Positions 11,320-22,560 of a stretch of 64,000 nt of DNA are shown here, one piece after another. The DNA is from Corella eumyota (lineage: Eukaryota > Chordata > Ascidiacea > Phlebobranchia > Corellidae), in assembly GCA_963082875.1 (NCBI GenBank), contig OY720102.1, positions 10,886,990-10,950,989 of the forward strand, written 5' to 3'. The position numbers were made by a program, and so were the translations under genes. Every line of letters starts with the position of its first letter. Positions within the stretch are counted from its first letter, which is position 1. The notes under the pieces were generated by a model, which made no database searches, was not told the origin of the DNA, and worked only from the letters and a program-made list of their open reading frames with translations.

Positions 11320-12675
11320 TTTCTTTTATATTGGACGAAACAGCAGATATTTAAAACAAAGAGCAGTGCAGTATTTGTGTTAGATTTTGCACAAAAGAAT
11401 TTAAAATAGAGGTGTATTTTGGGTTTTACGAAACCCAGTCCACTGATGCAGCCACGCTATTTTGAATTGCAAAGGACACTGTTCTTTGGATGGGCTGGCT
11501 TTTTTTTTGCTGAGAGGACGAGGCTATGTTAGAGCTAGCAACATTTCAGGTAAGCTAAGCGGCCTTCGGCATAGAATACGGTGCCAAAATCCAAAAGTTC
11601 CTTTTAAGTACTATAACGGACATTTGCTGGACTTAGTTTGTCAAGATGCTTGTAAAAAAATGTTCATGTTTTCCAAACACTTGAGTTACTAACCCAGTAG
11701 TCAGTTTTATTCGGGAATCACCGAAACGTCTATTTTTTTGAGGCGATTGTTGCCAAAAACGACAACGGTTTTGGGAGTTTGCTCCGTCCCTTCTGCCCAA
11801 CTCGCTCGCTATTGCGACTGCAATGCATTTACATTGGCCTGAAAAATTATGAAAGATTTTTTTGACCAAATTTACAAAGACAATACTCAATTAAGTAAAA
11901 TCGATCAACTATATACTTCCTCCCCATATCTTTTTTATATTTGTCTTCTGCAGCGTATTCTTTCAACCATTGATCCAATACACAAAACAGTACAGGGAAA
12001 AAACGTAACCACTGGTTACGTTATGGATTCCCTCGAAACTTTGTGTACCATAATGGAAGCCGACGAAAAATTACCCAAAAATTTTAATTCCCTTTTTCCA
12101 CGAGTGCAAAAAGCAGGTGACAGCATCGAAATTGGATCTACCTTGCGTGCCAAGGCGGTCAAGGGCTCTAGGCCAACGGACTTCTTTCAATATGGAAAGC
12201 AATATCTTCCAACTTTTCAGCCAAGTCTATTGCAAGATATTTTTAAGCACTATTCAAAGTGCTAGGTCGATTACCAGAGGGACTTTCTCGCCTTTGCCTT
12301 GCAATTTCAAAAATTGCTGGAGGACCCAAATATAAAAGCCTCTGAATTCGACGAGGTAAATGCATTTTACGATGGTGATTGGTCCACCTATATTAAAAGT
12401 GGTTTGCGCGAATTTGCTTTGCGTGATATGGATCCGAATCTATTTGCAGCCCTCGTGACTTATTTGATACTTCCTACATCGACATGCGAGGCTGGAATGT
12501 CGTTTAGTTTGCTTCACAGAATAAAACCTACCTGCCAAACACTCAAACTCAGCAACGTCTTAACAACCTTGCTGTAATGGCTACCTACCAAGAATACGCA
12601 AAATCCATTCCAGTCGAGCTATCAATGGCGGCATTTATAGATGAAAATTCGATGCCATGGGCCAATTTGGCGTAA
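11320..12675 (+). pseudogene. hAT transposase relic (ZMYM1-like)
   Basis: The order of pieces is that of hAT transposases with the DUF4371 core. ILDETADIS-KEQCSICVRF lies near 11328, GFYETQSTDAATL follows, RGRGYVRASNISGKLSGL near 11510, and DLVCQDAC near 11640. A long helical middle frame is at 11849-12265. The C-terminal dimerisation block near 12460, YLILPTSTCEAGMSFSLLHR, corresponds to the LPVS-ASAERSFS-LK motif, although Glu-Arg has become Gly-Met. Several stops and frame changes interrupt it, so it is dead. The orientation is plus throughout. Confidence 0.65.
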
Positions 12676-12679
12676 GGAT

Positions 12680-13980
12680 TGCAATTTCACTTCACTTTTT
12701 GTTCATAGTTTTAATTTAACGTTGTTTAAAATAAATGATTCTTTAAGTTTATTATTGTTTTCTACTAAAAAAAGGTTGGTTTAAATGGCATATTCTGCGC
12801 CCACGTTGTAGATTGTGTAAAAGGTAATAATTGTAGGTAATAATTGTACTTCCGTTGGTTAAAGACCAACGTGGTCTGTTGTCTTTACATTAAGATTATG
12901 ACTATGTAAAGTCAAGGTAAACCAAATATAAGCCTTTAAAAACGTTTTTTTAGAAGAGAAGTAATTATTTTTGGCATCCCTAACATTAGTAAAAAAAATA
13001 ATTTGGTTGTTATGTTTTTGGCATATGTAATTCCACTCTTTCTTGACTTTTTGAAATATTACTGTATAAAACAAATGTGAAAATTAAAATTTATTGCTTT
13101 CCATTACTAAACGTATAAAAGTATTTTCTTAATATTATCCAAAACATTTCTTTCCCGTTTGCCTTCATTTGTTATAGAATCATACATTATTACTTTACAT
13201 TAAATAAAGTCAATTACCTAAAAATGAAATTATGCTTAGGCCTATATTAAAAAAACGGAATTGTACAACAAAAGAAAAATATAGAAAGTAAGTAAAATAA
13301 CTTACTATTATTATCCAAGAAAAATGTTGCCATTATGCAAGTCTTATAAAACATTTGCATGACCTGTAACAAAACTATTTATTAATAAGCCAATATTAAG
13401 AAAAAATTTAAAATAAAACTCAAAATGGGGTTTCTTTCTGCTGTTCGAAATCGACCTTTTATAAACCGCTCGAAACCATACAGCATGGAAATTGCCATAA
13501 AAATGTTGTTCATCTGAAAATCGGTTTAATAATACTTGCTTTAAAAAAGTGAACAACCCAACCACGTTAATACAAAACTTTGCCCTAGGCTATACCTGTT
13601 GTACCACACTTGCCACAAATGCATCCATGACCTAAGAAGTAATTATACTAAATTAAATTAAATAATGTTTAGTTAACGCATTACCTACCTGATATATAAG
13701 AGATCATAATTGTAAAACTGTAATATTCGACCTAGCCTTGAGTGTGTTCAAATCCAAATTTGGTTTATTTCAATTTAGTCGGGTTCAAAATTTACTTAAT
13801 TATTACCACTAACAAATCGTTTATCGTAAGATACTAAGTAAAATAAGAATGTATTAGAAGCTTTCATTTTTTCAACCTAGATTTTTTGGATTTACTTTTT
13901 ACGTTTTTATATTTGAAATTTTTTCATTAATACGAAGGGTTGCTAGAAGCTTCGGCCAGAAGGTTCGACCTGCAAAAAAC
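12680..13980. other. No supported feature
   Basis: AT-rich intergenic DNA. Short frames on the minus strand (12859-13074, 13344-13565) show no motif, codon or splice support. Confidence 0.4.
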
Positions 13981-13984
13981 GCGG

Positions 13985-14660
13985 GGGGTCGGTGACGAAA
14001 TTGCCGCGTAAAATGACAGTTTAAGACCATATTTTACCGATATTTAAAATAAAATTTGACAACAAAAAATTATACATAAAAAAAATTTGGTGGTTACGAA
14101 AAATATATATGTTAGTTTTTAGAATATTAATTTTTTTTTAAATTTTTGTTCCAAAAATGTCTTTTTAAAAAGGATTAAAGACGGGCGCTTATGGCCTGCA
14201 TAATTTTTTATTTAACTGCGGGAAGTCTACAACGTAAAGCCCGCGTTTGATGTCAACGTAAGACTGTATTTTATCGAAATTCAAAAAAAAAAATTTGGTT
14301 GTTACGATAAATTTATATGTTAGTTTATAGAATATTTATTTTTTTAAGATTTTTGTCTTAAAAACGTAATTTTAAAACGGATTAAAAACAGGCACTTATG
14401 GCTTATAAAATTTACTTTCAGCCTGCATAATTTTTCGTCTAACTGCGGTAAGTCCACGACGTAAAGCCGCGTTTGACGTCAACGTAACACCGTATTTTAT
14501 TGAAATTTAAAATAAGTTTCATAAAAAGTATAATATATAAAAAAATTTAATTGGTTGTTACGATAAATATATGTGTCAGTTTTTAGAATATTTATTTTTT
14601 TAAAAATTTTTGTCCCAAAAATGTATTTTTAAAACGGATTAAAGACGGGCGCTTATGGGT
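13985..14660 (+). repeat. Threefold tandem repeat, about 210-255 bp
   Basis: Three successive copies share GGTTGTTACGATAAAT, AGTTTTTAGAATATT-ATTTTTTT, AAACGGATTAAAGACGGGCG and ACGTAAAGCCCGCGTTTGA-GTCAACGTAA. Anchors fall at about 14089, 14298 and 14552, so unit length varies. No coding content was seen. It may be the subterminal region of a transposon or a local satellite. Confidence 0.65.
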
Positions 14661-15449
14661 TAAAAGTTTGCGTTAGGTTTTTAGCTCGGAACTTATTTAA
14701 CCGACATTTAAAAGTTAAAAAATGATGTTAATGGCGAGCAGTTCTACGAACAAAACATATGCATTTTGTAAAGAAAAACTTTATTTTTAAAATAAAAAAG
14801 GCACACGTAAACATAACAAATACGGAAAAAAAGAATTTAAATTCGAGCAAATATCTAAAGGTTGGCTCGCAGATCTTTTTTGTATATTTAAATATGTTGT
14901 CATTCTGTTTTTTATATTTTTTTCGCTGACGTCTTTTTAGTTTTTTTCTCAAAAACTAAGTGCACCTGAAAAACAAAAAGCAAAAAATGTTAGAAAAGTC
15001 GGTAACAAAATTCTCAGGGTAGTAACATAAAATTATCTTTAATTATAACTAACATAATTCATTTATTACTGATATTACTATTTACCTGTTGTGTTACAAA
15101 GTCCACCTCGCACGTATACTTTGTATACGCTCCACGATGAAGGGGTCCACACTCGGTTATCGATCCACTGTGTCCGGAAGTATCTAAGGAATTTTTTTGT
15201 TGCTCCTGTACCGCCTTTTTTCCAGATTTTTAAAAAGACCGGGAATGTGGCTTTTTGACATGTAGCAAAGAGCCATTGCCCTTTTAAAAATTTTATGACT
15301 CCCGTTGTCTTTTTTATAAATGGACGTGACCCGCCTAAAATGTAAGTTTTTCAAACGTTATAAAAAATGTAATGGTAATAGAATAAGTTATTAAACTAAC
15401 GTCAAACTTATTTACAAATTTAAACTATAAAAAAATAAACAATATTAAC
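14661..15449. other. No supported feature
   Basis: A minus-strand frame at 14728-14952 is rich in Lys and Phe and has no recognisable motif. A GC-richer patch near 15100-15320 could hold a remnant exon of the neighbouring MULE relic, but nothing in it could be assigned. Confidence 0.35.
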
Positions 15450-16580
15450 CTATTTTAAATGTAAAATATTTGTAAAACTTACTATCTGATATATTTCTAT
15501 AAACACCTCGGCAGAAATTGAAAGAACATCCACGGCGTTGAACTGTTGGCATAATTTCAGCGAAGGCCTTCCATTGTGCCAGCTCAAAATCCATAGTTGC
15601 AGACTTACACAACGGAGGGAATTGCAACTTATCGATGAGAGCACCAAGTACTTTTACGTGATCAGACGTTTGTCGCCTTGACATCAAAACGAACGCTAGT
15701 TTGTAACGCTACGTTGTCTTTTGAGAAACATAATAATTACTAAAGATTATATTACTGACAGTGAGATGATAATAATGTCTTAATAGTATATTGCTTAATA
15801 TAAGTTAAATAGTATCTAAAGTAAGTATTATGAAATAACTTTTTTTACATGTTTTATTACATTAATATAAAATTAAAATAATATATGTTACCTGTTTCAT
15901 GTTACCCTCTTTCCGCACAAGGCATGGATTAAAAAAAGCTGGACAAATGACTTTCTTACGACTTTAAAAGTCGAATACAAATACCAATGTTTTGCCTTTT
16001 GTAAAAAATTTAGCTGCACCCCCGTGGCAAAAATGATGTGCCTATACCCGCCTTCGTTTATGTCGTGCACAAAAAAGTCCTCCGTAATCTGATCGTCCAG
16101 TAGCGGCGAATCAATGGAACTTGGGTCTTTAGGTCGTCGGTCACCCCTGTACGAATTGGTTGTCCTTGACAATGAACTTAAGGCTGGAAGTGCCGGACAA
16201 AGTCTTCCAGGGACAACAAGTTCCTGCATTGTAGCCTGGACAATGGCCCCAGCTAAGGCGTAAGGGTTCTCGTGCCCTCGGCGCTTAGCCGTAGCTTGTA
16301 CAACACTGGCTACGTTTGATCCTAAAATTAGCAAGTGTTACATGGGTTTACTTAATAACTACATTTTTTTACGACTAATCCATTAGATTTACAAATATTT
16401 TAATTTAAATGAGTCAGTTACGGTTCTTACCTGGTGAAGAAGGGTAATTATGCTCACGGGTCGAGGCAGCAAATCGTGAATTTTTTGCAAAACAGTTGCA
16501 CAGCACAGTATCTTTTTATTTTGAACAGAACAACGCCATAATGTCGACGTATTAGATTGGCTCTTGATCGTGAAAGAGTA
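15450..16580 (-). pseudogene. MULE transposase relic with FLYWCH-type finger
   Basis: Three minus-strand exons follow in order. At 16432-16578: STLWRCSVQNKKILCCATVL and a later His, the W-C..C-A pattern of a FLYWCH zinc finger. At 15897-16334: RPKDPSSIDSPL, IIFATGVQLNFLQKAKHWYL and TFKVVRKSFVQLFLIHAL, the N-terminal part of the MULE transposase with its D/S-T-FK region. At about 15470-15690: ATMDFELAQWKAFAEIMP then GCSFNFCRGVYR, the DFE and GC-FHF-Q block. Here the first catalytic Asp position reads Tyr, and the typical H-Q is altered. The rest of the transposase is missing. A related plus-strand fragment is at 46430-46700. Confidence 0.65.
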
Positions 16581-16620
16581 CCTAAAATTTTAATAGTTAT
16601 TTATTTATTAGTAAGATCAA

Positions 16621-16940
16621 CCGGCAGCGTGGTGTAGTGGTAAGAACACTTGCTACACCACACATGAGATCGTGTGTTCAATCCCCACTGATCTCATGCT
16701 GTAGCGCCCTTGAGTAAGCCGCTATAAACGGTATAAACTCCTGCTGAGCCAGCACTTAATCAGCAGCATAATTACCGGGCAATTATAGTCTCTATAATAT
16801 CCCAAACTGCCACAGGCAACTCGAGACTGATGGTACTCTATGTTTAAGTCGCGCATTCGACTTTACCACATCGAGGATAAAGATAAGGAGCACAGTTTCA
16901 GTCGATACTTTTTAGGATTAAAATTTTCCTAACCTTACTT
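16621..16940 (+). mobile_element. tRNA-derived SINE
   Basis: The head is tRNA-like: a box A region TGGTGTAGTGGTAAGAAC near 16630 and a box B TGTTCAATCCC at about 16675-16685, spaced as in a tRNA promoter. A body follows with GCGCCCTTGAGTAAGCCGCT, similar to a conserved module of several animal SINEs. The right boundary near 16940 is judged from loss of GC content; no clear tail or target-site duplication was seen. It would be transcribed by RNA polymerase III and moved by a LINE not present here. Confidence 0.65.
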
Positions 16941-17280
16941 CATACAAGAGTCTTTTACAGCGTTTATTTGTTCAAGCAAATCCTCAAATTAACGAAAACA
17001 TTTTACTTAAGGTGGTAAAGGTTCATGATTTTTACTTTGGGTATTTTATTGTCAATTATGCTTAAATACTTGCTTGATTAATAAAAAAATAAGATCAATA
17101 TTTTGCTTTTAAATTTAGTTTGGTTATATTTTACGACATTGATGCGTGTTTGTTTGCTGAAATTTAGTCTAGTTAATAAAAAGGTTTTAATTTACTGTGT
17201 AATTTTTTTTATAAAAAAAAGGTTTAAACGATTTCGAACCAAATGTCATTTTTTTAAAATAAATCAAGTTAAAATGAAAC
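16941..17280. other. No supported feature
   Basis: AT-rich spacer between the SINE and the tRNA-like cluster. Confidence 0.4.
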
Positions 17281-17363
17281 TACTGGGTGTGGGGTTCGTC
17301 CCCACGCGGACATTCGTCCATTGGAACTTAAGTCCAACGCCTTAACCACTCGGCCAACCCATA
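17281..17363 (-). tRNA. tRNA-Leu(TAA)-like, probably degenerate
   Basis: Read on minus, it starts near TGGGTTGGCCGAGTGGTTAA and carries the anticodon arm TTGGACTTAAGTTCCAA, then a variable arm and T-stem GTGGG/CCCAC. The arrangement matches a class II tRNA-Leu with anticodon TAA. Two defects suggest a pseudogene: the first two acceptor pairs do not match, and the T-loop reads GACGAAC instead of TTCGAAC, which also damages box B. Confidence 0.6.
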
Positions 17364-17650
17364 AAGTGTAAAAGCCTTGTTAAGATGCTAATAAACATAA
17401 ATCTAAAGTAGTAAGCCACCAATTGTGATTGACAGCCTTTTTTAACATTCGTTTGATTAAAATTTGACAATTTGTTCAGCAAAATTATATTAAAATTCTG
17501 TTTTTAAAAATTATACAAATAACATATATACTTTATTCAAATAGGAACAAAGTTTAGTTGTTCGAGTCCAGCCGATAACGCATTTTTATTTCAATTTCAT
17601 TACAAAATTAATTTAAATCATGCTAGCTGCTCCGAGAATCCAATATAACA

Positions 17651-17732
17651 GTTGTCGTGGCCGAGTGGTTAAGGCGATAGACTTGAAATATATTGGGCTC
17701 TGCCCGCGCAGGTTAGAATCCTACCGACAACG
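17651..17732 (+). tRNA. tRNA-Ser(TGA)-like, unit 1
   Basis: Acceptor GTTGTCG pairs perfectly with CGACAAC, with a discriminator G. Box A GGCCGAGTGGTTAAGGC is intact, the anticodon loop CTTGAAA gives TGA, and a long variable arm is present as in tRNA-Ser. Defects are one mismatch in the anticodon stem, one in the T-stem, and a T-loop TTAGAAT instead of TTCGAAT. It is the least damaged of the three units and might still be read. Confidence 0.65.
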
Positions 17733-17807
17733 CATTATTTTAGTTTAAATACGAATTTAATTAACTAATTAAAATCACGCGAGGTGCTCCGTGAATGGAA
17801 CATTAGA

Positions 17808-17889
17808 GTTGTCGTGGCCGAGTGGTGGAGGCTATAGGTTTAAGTTCTTTGAGGCTCTGCCCGCGCAGGTTCGACTCATGTCGACAACG
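17808..17889 (+). tRNA. tRNA-Ser-like pseudogene, unit 2
   Basis: The acceptor stem GTTGTCG/CGACAAC is perfect. The anticodon loop has changed to TTTAAGT (TAA, no longer a Ser codon reader), the anticodon stem has mismatches, and the T-stem is broken. It is probably a pseudogene derived by tandem duplication. Confidence 0.6.
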
Positions 17890-17965
17890 CATTACTTTAT
17901 GCTTTAATGCAATTTTAAATAATTTGATTAAATCACGCTGGCTGCTTCGAGAATCCAACATAAGA

Positions 17966-18047
17966 GTTGGCGTGGCCAAGTCATTAAGGCAATCAACTTG
18001 ATATCTTTTGCGCTTTGCCGGCGTAGGTTCGAATCCTGTCGACAACG
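17966..18047 (+). tRNA. tRNA-Ser-like pseudogene, unit 3
   Basis: Box B GGTTCGAATCC is intact and the anticodon loop CTTGATA still gives TGA. The anticodon stem is largely unpaired, the D-arm is altered and one acceptor pair is lost. It is probably a pseudogene. Confidence 0.55.
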
Positions 18048-18125
18048 GATTTTTTTATTTTAGTTTTAATACAATTTTAATTTTTTAACTAAAATCACGC
18101 TTGCTGCCTTAAAGGGAATAAAGAG

Positions 18126-18717
18126 TTTTTCCACATAAAAATAAGTAACATTGTGCGGTGGATATCGTTGGACAGTACCTTCATAAAAAAAACTTTTACT
18201 GGTCGTGCGGTAAATGATAAATGATTAGGCGCTAAATGGGGATCGATTCCAGGACCTCCTTTTTACTAAACAGGCGCTTTAACACTATGCCATAATGCCT
18301 TCAAAGAGAGACAATGCATCAGTTATGTCGTTACAAACAAATGTATTTAAAATAAAGTAACGTATCTTAATATTTAAATTCTTGTCGAAAACTCCTAAAT
18401 TGAACGATCTATGCATCATAACGTTAAAACGCACGTCAAAAATAAGAAAACTATTTCTACACCGGAAATCGAAGCTGGACCGTCTCTGGGTGAAAACCAG
18501 AAATCCCAAGCTTGACAAGCATTATCTTTACCACTGTTGTTTGATATTGTCTCCAAGATAAGGTTTGTTAAAAATAAAGTGTAGTAAATTTATTAATTAA
18601 TAACTGCCTTTAGTTGTCGGTTGTTTACAAAAATATAAAATTCTGTCCAATTTCTTTCAAAATTAAACGCTAAATTAAGTAATGGTAAATGGTAAAAAAA
18701 GAAGCAAACAAAAAATT
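18126..18717. other. No supported feature
   Basis: No coding or RNA content was recognised. A stretch at about 18232-18295 resembles a degraded tRNA-like region (GATCGATTCCAGGACCTCC), but no cloverleaf could be folded by eye. Confidence 0.35.
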
Positions 18718-18791
18718 CGTCCGCGGGTGGGCTTGAACCACCAACCTTTCAGTTAACAGCCGAACGCGCTAACCGAATGCGCCACAGAGAC
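18718..18791 (-). tRNA. tRNA-Asn(GTT)
   Basis: Read on minus: acceptor GTCTCTG, D-arm GCGCATTCGGTTAGCGC, anticodon arm TTCGGCTGTTAACTGAA with GTT, T-arm GGTGG TTCAAGC CCACC. It matches eukaryotic tRNA-Asn. The acceptor has one C-C mismatch and two G-T pairs, and the T-loop has A for G, so it may be a slightly aged copy. The anticodon stem is fully paired. Confidence 0.75.
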
Positions 18792-18795
18792 GACA

Positions 18796-19068
18796 TCGGT
18801 TGAGATCTTATTCCGTCGGTTGTGATCTTATTCCGTCGATTATGATCTTATTCCCTTAGTTGCGATCTTATTTCGTCGATTGTGATCTTATTCCCTTAGT
18901 TGCGATCTTATTCCGTCGATTATGATCTTAATCCCATAGTTGCGATCTTATTCCGTCGGTTGCGATCTTATTCCGTCGGTTTAGATCTTATTCCGTCAGT
19001 TATGATCTTATTCCGTCAGTTGTGATCTTATTCCGTCGGTTTAGATCTTATTCCGTCGGTTGTGATTT
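18796..19068 (+). repeat. 20-bp minisatellite, locus 1
   Basis: About 13 direct copies of GATCTTATTCCGTCGGTTGT with scattered changes (TCGATTATG, TTAGTTGCG, TCAGTTGTG). It starts five bases beyond the tRNA-Asn. The same unit recurs at 33866-33995. The first copy reads GTTGAGATCTTATT, identical over 14 bases to the core of the 81-bp satellite at 30.3-31.1 kb. Confidence 0.9.
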
Positions 19069-20425
19069 TACGGCCAACTTGAGATAAGTCTGATAGGAGA
19101 GGAGAATCATATCGCAGTTTTTATTTAAATAAATTAAATATTATTTTCACTATGGATGCAGTTACTACTGTGATGCTATTCTGTCAAAGTTTTTATTCAT
19201 TTGAGTTGATATAAATACGTTAGTTGTTCAATTCACTTGTGATACTATTCTTGTAATGATTTTGTTACTGGCTTTGTCTAATTACTGTAAATGAAATTTT
19301 ATTCCTAAAATATCTAAATCCGTTTATGATCTTATTGATGGCATTCAAACAAACATATGATATGCAGTATGCCGGTAGACTAAAATGCACAGGCAAAAAT
19401 ACGACTTTTAAAATGTTTAATTTTATACAATGATAGTGGTAAAATATATTTTTAATTTCAATCCACAACAATTGCAAAGAAATTTTCCATACTTAATGCA
19501 GAAAAATTGAAATTTTGCGATTACTAAAACAATATAACTATAAAATTTTGTAAAAATTTTAATATTATTCGTGGGAATTTAACGAGCTCTTTTATAATCT
19601 TTATTTTAAAAAAGCAAAAACAGTTTGACTTATAACATCAATTATAATATAATTATCGTTTCCAAATTTTCCGATTTATTGTTTTTCGTCTTCGTCTGAT
19701 CATTCGTTTATTTTGTTATACAGGGTTTCTAGGTTTTTTATACAGGGTTTCTAGGATATGCACGCTAATACGTTTGTGCTCCTGAACGATATCTTCTGCA
19801 TTTATTTCTTCGCAAGAGGTCGATTGTTTAAACATTTTAAAATTTAAAGTTATAATAAGTAGTTAGTCTAAACTGACTCATTTAAAATAGATTATTGACT
19901 TATTTTAATTATTTAAAAAAAATATATTTACACAATTAAGAGTTACGATCAGCGCTTATCTTTGTTGTCATAGATCGCCAATTTACTGATCAATATAAAC
20001 ATATAAAATATAGCTATTATACTTAAATATATAACTACACATCTGTTGTAGCTTTGTAAATTTTATCATATATATAGCTTAAAAAGGTATGCTTGCGAAC
20101 TGGTACAGACAGGAACGTTTATTATTATTTGTGAGAAAGTGTCTAAATCCGCCAAAGTCTTTTTATTGATTTGGCCCAAAAGCGTTGTGATGGAAATAGC
20201 AGAAATGATTTATTAGTTTAAACTTATTTTCATCTTAAAAAAAAATCAAGAATAAAAAATGTTTGAAGTACTGCCTTATTAATTTTTTTTATAATTGTAT
20301 GATTTAAAGTTTAATTTCAAGAAATTTTAATATTAAATTAGTGAACATTGTTGATTTAGGTGTTAAATATTAGGTAGGTCTATAAAAAAGTATTATTGTT
20401 ATAAACTTTACTTTTATTTTAAGAA
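19069..20425. other. No supported gene; expected Rep side of the Helentron
   Basis: The HUH Rep domain of the Helentron should lie upstream of 20426, but none of its motifs could be found here. A small direct duplication, TACAGGGTTTCTAGG, stands at about 19720-19755. The rest is AT-rich. Confidence 0.4.
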
Positions 20426-20436
20426 TTTCCTTACCA

Positions 20437-22560
20437 TTGTCGGTATTACAATCGCAAGTGAAAGATGGTGTGGAAAATGTGGGGATGACGAGTTTATTGG
20501 ATCGTTATCTTAATCGACCTGATTTGCAACAATTCCAAAATCTCAGTTTGGCAGAATTTTGTTCTAAGTATAGAGTTATCTATGATGATTCAAAAGATGA
20601 AGCAGATGATGGAGATGTATTAGAGTATTCTGTGTTTTTATTAAAAAATGACTCTGTTTTTATTAAAAAAATGGTCGTATTAAGAAAAGGTAAGTTACAT
20701 GTTTTTTTTATAATGCAATGTGTTATAACTATTCCAGTTCAATAAAGAACGGAATGGAGATCTTTATTTTGAAAGAATCTTGCGATTGTATTTTTCTCAT
20801 CATCATTTAGATGAACTCATGCCTGATGGTTATAGCACTTACGAAGAATTCTATAAGAATGGAGAAATTTTCACAACTGATTCTGTTTTGAATGTGAAGG
20901 ATGTCGTAATTATAACATGGCAGACTTCACAAGCCACATTGAAGAAAAAGCATTAGAAACAGCGGCAGAATCGATGGATCCAGAAGATTTGAAAGATGCT
21001 TGGGTAAATTTAGCTTCCCAAACTGAATCTGAGCAACTAGAGGTAAAGGGTCTTAAAAAATATGTTGTTGTTGATGGTGAAGAAGAAGAGGTGCCGGCTG
21101 AACTGGCTGTTGTGAAAAATCTGCCAACTTCCCAATTTACCGAATGTGTAAGTGCTCAACCATCAATATCATATGCTGAAGGTATGGAAATGATACAGAC
21201 TTTAACATGCTATATTTAACTATGTGCGTCTTTGATGTTTGAAAAAATTGCACAAAGATTCTCATAATTCTTTTAAAACTTTTTCTAACGGGTGGTGCTG
21301 GAACTGGAAAAAGCCATATTATTTACTGTTTATATTTTGAAATGCAACGTTTTTTTCAACAAGCAGTTGTCACTCCAGATAATACTTCTGTATTATTGGT
21401 AGCTTCAACAGGTGTTTCTGCTTTTGCCATAGGGGTCAAACTATTTATCACGCTTTTTGCGTTAGTCCAGGAATGAGGCTGAGTCACATGAAAGGTCTTA
21501 CTGAAGAAACTGCATACACACTACGATCCCATTATCAAAATCTCAAACTTTTATTTATCGATAAAATTTCAATGGTCAGCAAGGAAATGTTAGGTGTTTT
21601 AAGTGAACGTCTTAATCAAATTCTCCGACCAAATTAAAAAAATTCTTCTTTTGAAAATATTGGTGTGATTGCAGTAGGCAACTTTCATTAAATTCCTTCT
21701 GCCAAAGCTTGTGCCCTGTATGATGTTAATCCCGACTTCCTTCTTCAATAAAATTTTAAACAAGGATTCTATTGTTGGTGATAATATCTTGCACATTTTT
21801 GGCACTAATCGTGAAGTTATTATGCATAATTCTAAAATTATTAAAAAACTGGACAATCTGTACAATTTAAAAGCTGTGGACATTTCAAAAAATTTAAGCG
21901 GAAAAACTTCTATTGAACTTGTTAATTTTAATTATCCTGCTGCAGCCAATCAAAAAACTATAATTTTTAATGAGGTTATTCAAGTTGTTGTGGGATGTCG
22001 TGTTATGATTTTGGTAAATATAGACGTAGCTAATGGTATCTGCAATGGTTGTATTGGAACTGTCAAGTGCATTGTTGAGGGTAAAAAGAAATATGGTCTT
22101 CTCCAATACATCGGAATCACATTTGATTCTCTTTAAGGTTGGGAAAAATCGAAGATTTAAACAACTGTACTACAAAGAAGTTGGTGAAGATTGTTTTTTG
22201 ATTGAACCACATCTTTACCAACCTATTAGATCTGGGACCAAAATCTACGGCAGATACCAATTTTTAATACGTCTATGTTATGTCTGCACTGTTTATAAAA
22301 TCCAAGGGATGACACTTCAAAACGCAATAGTTGACATGGCTAAAATAAATCGTGCAGGTAACTTATTTATTTTAATATTGTGTATAAAGAAATTTAAGTC
22401 AATTTTTCTTGTTAAACTACATTTCTTACTAAATTATTTTTAAAGCCAGGTTTATGTAGCTTTGAGTAGATGTCATGAGTTTAAAGGCTTGCATCTTAAA
22501 TATTATAATTCGGACTTCATTCATACTAAACATTCAATTATTCAAGCTCTGGAAAAAATA
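20437..22560 (+). pseudogene. Helentron linker and PIF1-like helicase
   Basis: The linker SLLDRYLNRPDLQQFQNLSL-EFCSKY (20490-20570) and YFERILRLYFSHHHLDELM with STYEEFYKNGE (20770-20870) match the stretch between Rep and helicase in Helitrons. Walker A, LTGGAGTGKSHII, is near 21290; Walker B, LLFIDKISMVS, near 21550 has Lys where Glu is usual. GVIAVGNFH-IPSAK follows with a stop. Motifs V/VI are at 21950-22490: GCRVMILVNIDVANGICNG, CTVYKIQGMTL, then YVALSRCHEFKGL after an intron near 22357-22445. The helicase would unwind the element during rolling-circle transfer. Frame changes occur near 20690, 21240 and 22130. Confidence 0.75.

Larger units (their letters stand above)
17551..18125 (+). repeat. 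Tandem array of tRNA-Ser-like units, about 157 bp each
   Basis: Three complete units and one partial unit on the left. Each has an 82-base tRNA-Ser-like sequence (17651, 17808, 17966; steps of 157 and 158) and a shared spacer with AAATCACGC-GCTGC-TC-GAGAATCCAA. A fourth unit is represented only by its T-arm and 3' end at about 17557-17582. The array ends at about 18125, where the next unit breaks off after AAGAGTT. Confidence 0.8.

Noticed and set aside
17803-18045. Minus-strand frame of 80 codons
   Set aside because: It is read through the tRNA-Ser-like array, so it is a chance frame in repeated RNA-gene sequence.
18232-18300. Possible further tRNA gene
   Set aside because: A box-B-like stretch is present, but no cloverleaf with a sensible anticodon could be folded.
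18796-19068. CRISPR-like appearance of the 20-bp repeats
   Set aside because: The units are directly tandem with no unique spacers, and the DNA is eukaryotic.
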